Assembly: GCA_030180135.1 (NCBI GenBank)
Contig: CM058230.1
Location: forward strand, 102,973,503 to 103,037,502
Direction: 5' to 3'
From: Orychophragmus violaceus
Lineage: Eukaryota; Streptophyta; Magnoliopsida; Brassicales; Brassicaceae
DNA length: 64,000 nt
The notes under the pieces are model-generated. The model did no database searches. It was given only the letters and a program-made list of their open reading frames with translations, and was not told the origin of the DNA. This document shows positions 58,554 through 64,000 of this stretch, piece by piece (positions within the stretch are counted from its first letter, which is position 1; each line of letters starts with the position of its first letter). A program made the position numbers and the translations under genes.

Positions 58554-58851
58554 TATTAAGTTGTATGGACTTCCAACCTAAAACCAATTGGTGATAAGTG
58601 GAGTGGCCCATATCACTTATATATTGTGTGAGATCCTTTCCAACTTCCGATGTGGAACAATATTCCCTAATACGCCCCCTCGAGATAATGGTCATTTGGC
58701 AATTAATCTCGGAATGCTCGGGCTTGGATCGACGGCACCAATTTGGACATTGCTTGTCGATGAGTGGACCAACTTTGGGTCGGATCGGGTTGGAATATAT
58801 GGATCGGGTTCTGATACCATATTAAGTTGTATGAGCTTCCAACCTAAAACC
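58554..58851 (-). mobile_element. TRIM element, minus strand, 5' LTR truncated
   Basis: A 119-bp terminal repeat (58554-58672, TATTAAG...CCTAATA) is followed by the complement of a purine tract (CGCCCCCTCGAG). About 130 bp of internal sequence follow, then the complement of a tRNA-Met primer site (TCTGATACCA, 58810-58819) and a second terminal repeat cut off after 32 bp. The size, short LTRs, primer site and purine tract without coding are those of TRIM elements. Confidence 0.8.
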
Positions 58852-59336
58852 AAATAGCTCATCTGATCCTCCTAAAAATCTCCTTCATTCGAATCTTCTT
58901 TTTTCGATTTCTCAATGGCGTCTCATGCCTCCACCGCCTCTGAATCAGCTCTCATGTTCAACATGGCTGACCCAAAAACCCCCATCATCTCTCTCAACAT
59001 GGCGCGTATAACCAAACTCACAACCTCCAATTATCTCACATGGAGATTGTAGGTTCATGCTATGCTCGAAGCCCACGAGCTGCATCACTTTGTTGCTGAG
59101 ACCGACTTCACACCGGCTCAGACAACCACCGACGACAAAGGACTTGTGCAACCGAATCCACTGTTTTCGATTTGGAAGCATCAAGATCGCCTTCTATACA
59201 GCCAACTTCTCGGCACTCTTACTAGAACCGATAAAAGAATCATTGTTCATAAAACACAGATTATGTCCTCAATTGCAAAGAATCCGAAGGAAGAAGGGAT
59301 TCTTAGACAGAGATGAGCAATAACCAAAACAGAGAA
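58852..59336 (+). pseudogene. copia gag 5' fragment
   Basis: ATG at 58915 opens MASHASTASESALMFNMADP, followed by copia Gag text (ITKLTTSNYLTWRL, then TAG at 59048). Text continues in frame with VHAMLEAHELHHFVAETDF and NPLFSIWKHQDRLLYSQLLGTLT. It ends abruptly near 59320 in the TRIM. Possibly a captured or deleted copia copy; no LTR of its own is visible. Confidence 0.75.
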
Positions 59337-59682
59337 TATTAGGGACATAAGTCCCACATCGGTAGTTGGAAGGGATCATTAGCAATATATAAGTGATATG
59401 AGTCACTCCACTTATCACCAATTGGTTTTAGGTTGGAAGCCCATAGATCTTAATATGGTATCAGAGCCCGATCCACACAGTCCAACCCGATCTGACCCAT
59501 AGTTGGTCCAATCATCGACAACCCATGCCCAATTTGGTGCCGTCGATTCAAGCCCGAATATTCCGAGATTAATGACCAAAAAGCCATTATCTCGAGGGGA
59601 CGTATTAGGGACATAAGTCCCACATCGGTAGTTGGAAGGGATTATTAGCAATATATAAGTGACATGAGTCACTCCATTTATC
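59337..59682 (+). mobile_element. TRIM element, plus strand, 3' LTR truncated
   Basis: 5' repeat 59337-59455 (119 bp, TATTAGGG...TTAATA), tRNA-Met primer site TGGTATCAGAGCC at 59456-59468, internal 134 bp, purine tract CTCGAGGGGACG at 59591-59602. The 3' repeat 59603-59682 is cut after 80 bp, where an inverted TRIM piece is joined. Confidence 0.85.
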
Positions 59683-59814
59683 GATGTGGGACTTATGTCC
59701 CTAACATGTCCCCTCGAGATAATGGCTCTTTGGTGATAAGTGGAGTGGACCATATCACTTATATATTGTGTGAGATCCTTTCCAACTTCCGATGTGGAAC
59801 AATATTCTCTAATA
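59683..59814 (-). mobile_element. TRIM fragments in inverted orientation
   Basis: 59683-59706 is the complement of a TRIM repeat start (CCCTAACA), then the complement of the purine tract (CCCCTCGAGATAATGG), then from about 59730 most of another repeat to CTCTAATA at 59814. The order is not that of one intact element, so at least two TRIM pieces were joined here. Confidence 0.7.
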
Positions 59815-60750
59815 GGTGAAGGGTTTTCTTCCCAAATACTTTCTGATGTCTAAACTACATTTGTTTTACTGGGCAACTATTCGAGAAATGTATTGGGTTT
59901 TAAATGACAAGTTTCATCCGCAGATGGAATGTCTTATATGTTAACAAGTTTTTATTGTATAAGAATGTTAAAGGAGTGAGGTTGGAATTCTCATTTTATC
60001 TGATTTTAATGTTTTATTAGCTTTGGACATTCGGGTATCTATTCGGATTTTAGTCGGATCTTTCAGGTTTCGATCTTTTGGTTTTGGGCTATAAAACTCA
60101 TTTGGGTATGTTTAATTTTCGGGTCAAATTTGTTTAATGATTTTTTGGGTTCGGATCGGATGAGTATTAGATTTTAGGAACCATGATATGTCCGAAAAAC
60201 TTGGGTACTTAGATACTTTGGGTATGCTGGACCCGAAGTAACCATAATGTAAATGAAATAACCAATTGGTTTAAGTATTTTGGACCTCAAATAACCAAAC
60301 TCTAACCAAAGTATACGATCATTTCAGATATTGTGTATCAAAAATAACCAAACTCTAACCAAAGTATTCGAATCTAATCTGATATACACGAAATTAAACT
60401 GATCCAAAAAGTAATTTGATTTATTTGAATTACCGATTTACCCCAAATTTGTATCCCATAAAAATACGATGTACCGAAATAAGTAAACATATAAAAACTA
60501 TTTAATATATCTATTATAAGTATATTTACTTTTGGTAACCGTTCGGTTCTCGTGTATTACGTGAACCGAACCGATACTCAAAAGTACAGAGAGTGAAGAT
60601 CTGTTCGGGTATTTTCTAGGAACCGAACCCAAACCGAACTGGTTTTTTTTAGCCGGTTCGGGACTTGGTTCTTCGAGTTGAGGTAAAGTGCCTATAGCTA
60701 GTTTTTTGTTTATAGAAAGTCGATAGATTTACCTCTTCTAAAACTCTCTC
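59815..60750. other. Spacer with GGTTCGGTT-rich dispersed repeat
   Basis: Repeats of AACCAAACTCTAACCAAAGTAT (60293, 60347) and of GGTTCGG/CCGAACC blocks (60540-60665) suggest a decayed dispersed repeat. No coding. Confidence 0.45.
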
Positions 60751-60760
60751 CTTTTATGTA

Positions 60761-62145
60761 GCGGAAATTACTCCCAATAGCACTAATTTTAGCTATAACT
60801 ATTACACTAACATTGATCTCTATTTTCTACTAGAGTATTATTCATTTCTGATAATATACTAAATTACCTTACAAGATAGTTGAATAATTATATTTTGTAT
60901 ACAATTTTCTAGTTCAATTAATTTTTTTGTATAACTATATTTTTAATTTTAAGTGAAAAAATTAACAACTAAAAAGTTGGCAAAAATTAGTTTTTAAATT
61001 TTTGTTTTTAAAAAATAAATAATTAAATAAAATATTTATAAAAATAAATCATTAAAGTAAGATATTAATACAAAATATATTATATTTTTCATTGGTTAAT
61101 TTTTTCCAGCCAAAATAAGAAATAAATAAAATAATTTATGTAAACAAATAATTTTAATAAGAAATTAATATAAAATATTATTTTCTCTTTGGTTAAGTTG
61201 TTTTTTTAACAAGAAATAAATACAAAATACAAAATAATAATAAATAAATCATTAAATAAGAAATTAATACAATTTTATTTTTTGGTTAATTTTTCCAAAC
61301 AAATTTTTTTAATACAAAACATATTTTATTTTCTAATTTGGTCCAACAATTTCTGAAAATATCAAGATTTGAAGATTTGTTTTTTTTATTGCAAATTCAT
61401 AATATTGGTGGGATATAAACAAATTAGTAAAATTTCTCAAATAAATATGTAACACTAAATTAAATTTGAAACAAATGAAAAATCTGTAACATGAAGAAAC
61501 ATATTTGCAACATCATAAACAACTATGTAACATAAAAATACTACAACAGTAATTAATTTATGAAATTTTAAGTGTTGTAGATGTATATAAACATGTAACA
61601 AATAAAATAACTTTCAAGTATCCATATTTATAAAATATCAATAATATAAATCTGCAAAAATTTAAAAATCTACAACACATATATAACACATATGTGTCAC
61701 GTCATGAAAAAGTTAACAAATACACAACATTAGATAATTAATATGCGACATGTTTAAAAATCTGCAACGCTGCAATGCCACTATAGTAATTTTCAAAAAC
61801 ATTTTTATATGTTGTAACTATAAATAAATCTGCAACAGAGTCAATAAAACAATAAAAATAAAAATAAATCAGCGCAAATTTATACAAAAAATCTTTAATT
61901 AAAATAAACCTGCAATACAGAGTACCGATTTATTTAAAAATTCTTATGGATTTATTTCAATAGGAAAATTTTATTTTTGTAAATAAGTTACTGTTTTGCT
62001 GATTTAAAAAATACATAATAGTATCATTTTTAATTTGTTTTAACAAAAACAAATAGAAATATTTTGATCCCAAATTTTTACCTTTAAAAATATTAATTAC
62101 AACTACGGTTATTTTCTGTTTTTAATGATACTAGAGTTATTCTCC
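60761..62145. mobile_element. Non-autonomous MULE-like element
   Basis: 1385 bp flanked by a perfect 10-bp repeat CTTTTATGTA (60751-60760 and 62146-62155). Left end GCGGAAATTACTCCCAATAG resembles the MULE terminus at 36885. The right end is a weak inverted copy (ATACTAGAGTTATTCTCC). The interior is AT-rich with many AAATCTGCAACA-type repeats, the complement of the intronic motif in the DUF1985 MULE. I infer a deletion derivative of that MULE family. Confidence 0.72.
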
Positions 62146-62189
62146 CTTTTATGTATAAGGGGGGAACTTGTGCGATCTCATATCAATTG

Positions 62190-62430
62190 ATTTTCAATCC
62201 TCCATTTTTCTGTCATTTTCCGTCAATTTGGATTATCGCATTGAAATAACCGATACTATGATTCATGTTCGAATCCTCCTGGCCATCAGAGGATTAAAAT
62301 GAGAGCATCGTCGGCTTTCAGGAAAAACATGTACGGCCGTCACCTAAGGTGGACACAGTACGCTAGTCGGGAATCACTTTGGTGGAGCCCGGATACCCTG
62401 AGTTATATGAAAAAAATATTAGTTTATTTT
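62190..62430 (+). repeat. Possible tRNA-derived SINE
   Basis: GTTCGAATCC at 62269 fits a pol III B box. The segment is GC-richer than its surroundings and ends GGATACCCTGAGTTATATG followed by an A run at 62410. I could not find a good A box or a target duplication. Confidence 0.35.
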
Positions 62431-62842
62431 TTATTTTTAAATGGAGTAACTCCAAAACTTTAAAGTGGAGTTGTCTTTTACGTGTTACTCCATTTTTACT
62501 CTACAAATAGAATATTTTAACATATTTTTTTATTTAGTTAGCAATATTTTGTAGTTATAAATTTACAAATTGACCCTACTTATTTTATTTTTATAATTAT
62601 AATTTAAACTAAGTTTTATTAAATAAATAAAATTATCTTACAACATAAAATAAACTATTAGTTTTTATTTAATCATTAATATTAGTGTATATTTTTCACA
62701 AATGATCTATTAATGCATTTCAACGTGAAAAATGAGCTTTTTATCTTTGATTTTTTTTTAAATCAACCAAGATACTCTTGGAAATAGATACTATCATCAT
62801 CTGCTCTCTGAACCGTTGGTGGAGCTTGTCTTGCAACTCTAA

Positions 62843-63396
62843 GGGTTTGATTGGCAGAGCATTAGAAAGAGCATTGTGCTTTTTATTATCTAATCATGTT
62901 TTATTTAGAAAGCATGTAGAAGAACATTTGGAAGATACAAATGCTTGCAAATGCTTATGCTCTTTATGCTTTCACATGAAGCATTTCCACAGCATTAACC
63001 TCTAAAATATTAAATATATTTTTTAAATTATATAATTAATAAATTTGTTAATTAATATTAAATATATGCATATATCATAGTTTAATTTATATATTTAAAA
63101 TTCTTATTACTAATATTATATTTTCTCTATTATTTTAAAAATTATAACAGATAATAATTTAATAAATATAATTTAAATATATAAAAATGAAAAACTTATG
63201 TTTTAAATATAATATATACATATATAACATTTTAGAGTAATTATAATTAAATATTTTCTAATAATTTTATATTTAATCACTAACAGCTCTGCCATTCACT
63301 AAAATATGTATATTAATCAGAGCATACAACTTCAACAGCATACTGCTTCTACTACTTGCTGCTAATGTTGTGCTATGAGCCATTCCAATCAGGCCC
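62843..63396. mobile_element. Harbinger-like MITE
   Basis: TIRs GGGTTTGATTGG and CCAATCAGGCCC (two mismatches), with TAA duplicated at 62840-62842 and 63397-63399. 554 bp, AT-rich, with repeats of AGCATT/ATGCT near both ends. TWA duplication and GGGCCTGATTGG ends fit PIF/Harbinger MITEs. Confidence 0.72.
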
Positions 63397-63399
63397 TAA

Positions 63400-63562
63400 T
63401 TGGTGCATGGAGGTCACAATAATCCTTAATTACATGCAAAATTACATATCTTGTTCTTCCAAAAATGAAGGGCCTTTTCATAATAGTGAAACATGTTTGG
63501 AGAATTCTGAATGCACATTGAACAATATTTTAATGACTTTGTCGGATCGAGAAGAGGTTTAA
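63400..63562 (+). other. Possible coding fragment right of the MITE, unidentified
   Basis: Balanced composition and an open frame (NSETCLENSECTLNNILMTL) in an otherwise AT-rich area. The left flank of the MITE (62765-62839) is similar in composition. It may be one decayed exon split by the MITE. No family recognised. Confidence 0.25.
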
Positions 63563-63814
63563 AAGAATATTAAATCGCTATTATTTATCATGTTGGTTTT
63601 TTATCAATGTTAGTTATTTATATTAAACACTTGTTATATATTTTAAGTTTATTTTAATTTCTAATATTTTAAAAAAATCAATGTCAAAAATTAATAAACT
63701 TTTGTTTTATAATGTTGCAAAGTATTTTAATATTATTGTTTATAAGTACATGCATGTATAAAAATTATTTTTATTTTAGCAAAAGAAATATAAAATAAAA
63801 TATGAAAAATACTT

Positions 63815-63838
63815 GGGTTCACCCCTACGGGTGAACCC
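63815..63838. repeat. Perfect 10-bp foldback GGGTTCACCC/GGGTGAACCC
   Basis: Stem 63815-63824 and 63829-63838 with loop CTAC, followed by a third half-copy TTCACCCCC at 63845. Such a hairpin often marks the end of a MITE or Helitron; no partner end lies in the window. Confidence 0.7.
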
Positions 63839-64000
63839 ATTTGTTCACCCCCTCTTTTTTAGCCAATAAAAATATGCTATGTGGTATTTTTTAAAAATAA
63901 AAATTAAAATTAAGTAATTAAACACATTCAAATATTTATAAAAATAAAAAATAATATATCAATATTTATATATTTTTTAGAGTTTACAAATTGAGGTTTA
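63839..64000. other. AT-rich end of window
   Basis: Nothing recognised. Confidence 0.5.

Noticed and set aside
1..64000. tRNA or rRNA genes
   Set aside because: I scanned for B-box-like GTTCGA and rRNA phrases; only the SINE-like site at 62269 and the complement in the MITE came up, neither forming a cloverleaf.

Overview
The window reads as plant nuclear DNA from a Brassicaceae species. The evidence is a NAC1-type NAC transcription factor with near-Arabidopsis protein text and a miR164 site, Athila-type gypsy elements with a tRNA-Asp-like primer site, Ty1/copia elements and TRIMs primed by initiator tRNA-Met, a DUF1985 MULE gene, plant LINEs, and TTTAGGG-like tracts. I cannot name the species. 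Only one ordinary host gene is supported, NAC1 on the minus strand at 41911-53206. Almost everything else is transposable element, much of it nested, with AT-rich spacer between.

Layout. 1-826: 3' end and LTR of a copia element lying in the 3' part of an Athila-like element (827-3187), followed by a LINE ORF1 scrap. 3721-8362: AT-rich spacer, a possible Helitron terminus and a tandem repeat. 8363-25293: a complete but disabled Athila-like gypsy element with TSD AATAA, split in its pol by a complete copia element (14504-21556, TSD GATAC) that keeps an intact gag but only decayed pol. 25294-30329: rest of the tandem repeat, a minisatellite, the possible other Helitron end and a decayed coding remnant. 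30330-36169: a degenerate LINE on the minus strand with 10-bp TSDs and a hAT-like MITE inside it. 36735-41650: a broken DUF1985 MULE gene carrying a 759-bp solo LTR.

41911-53206 is NAC1. Its first intron is about 10.2 kb because it holds a nearly intact LINE (44690-50446) and a 1.2-kb minisatellite. 53734-58486 is a complete minus-strand copia element lacking most of gag and carrying a fourfold tandem repeat of its zinc-knuckle/protease segment. 58554-59814 is a cluster of TRIMs around a copia gag fragment. 60761-62145 is a non-autonomous MULE, 62843-63396 a Harbinger-like MITE, and a short foldback lies near the end.

The most unusual signal is a repeated paired palindrome. A TCGATCGA core with 4-bp arms recurs as doublets whose cores are mostly 21 bp apart (sometimes 20). 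It occurs in the LTRs, leaders and even coding regions of unrelated gypsy and copia elements, and I did not see the doublets in the other parts of the window.
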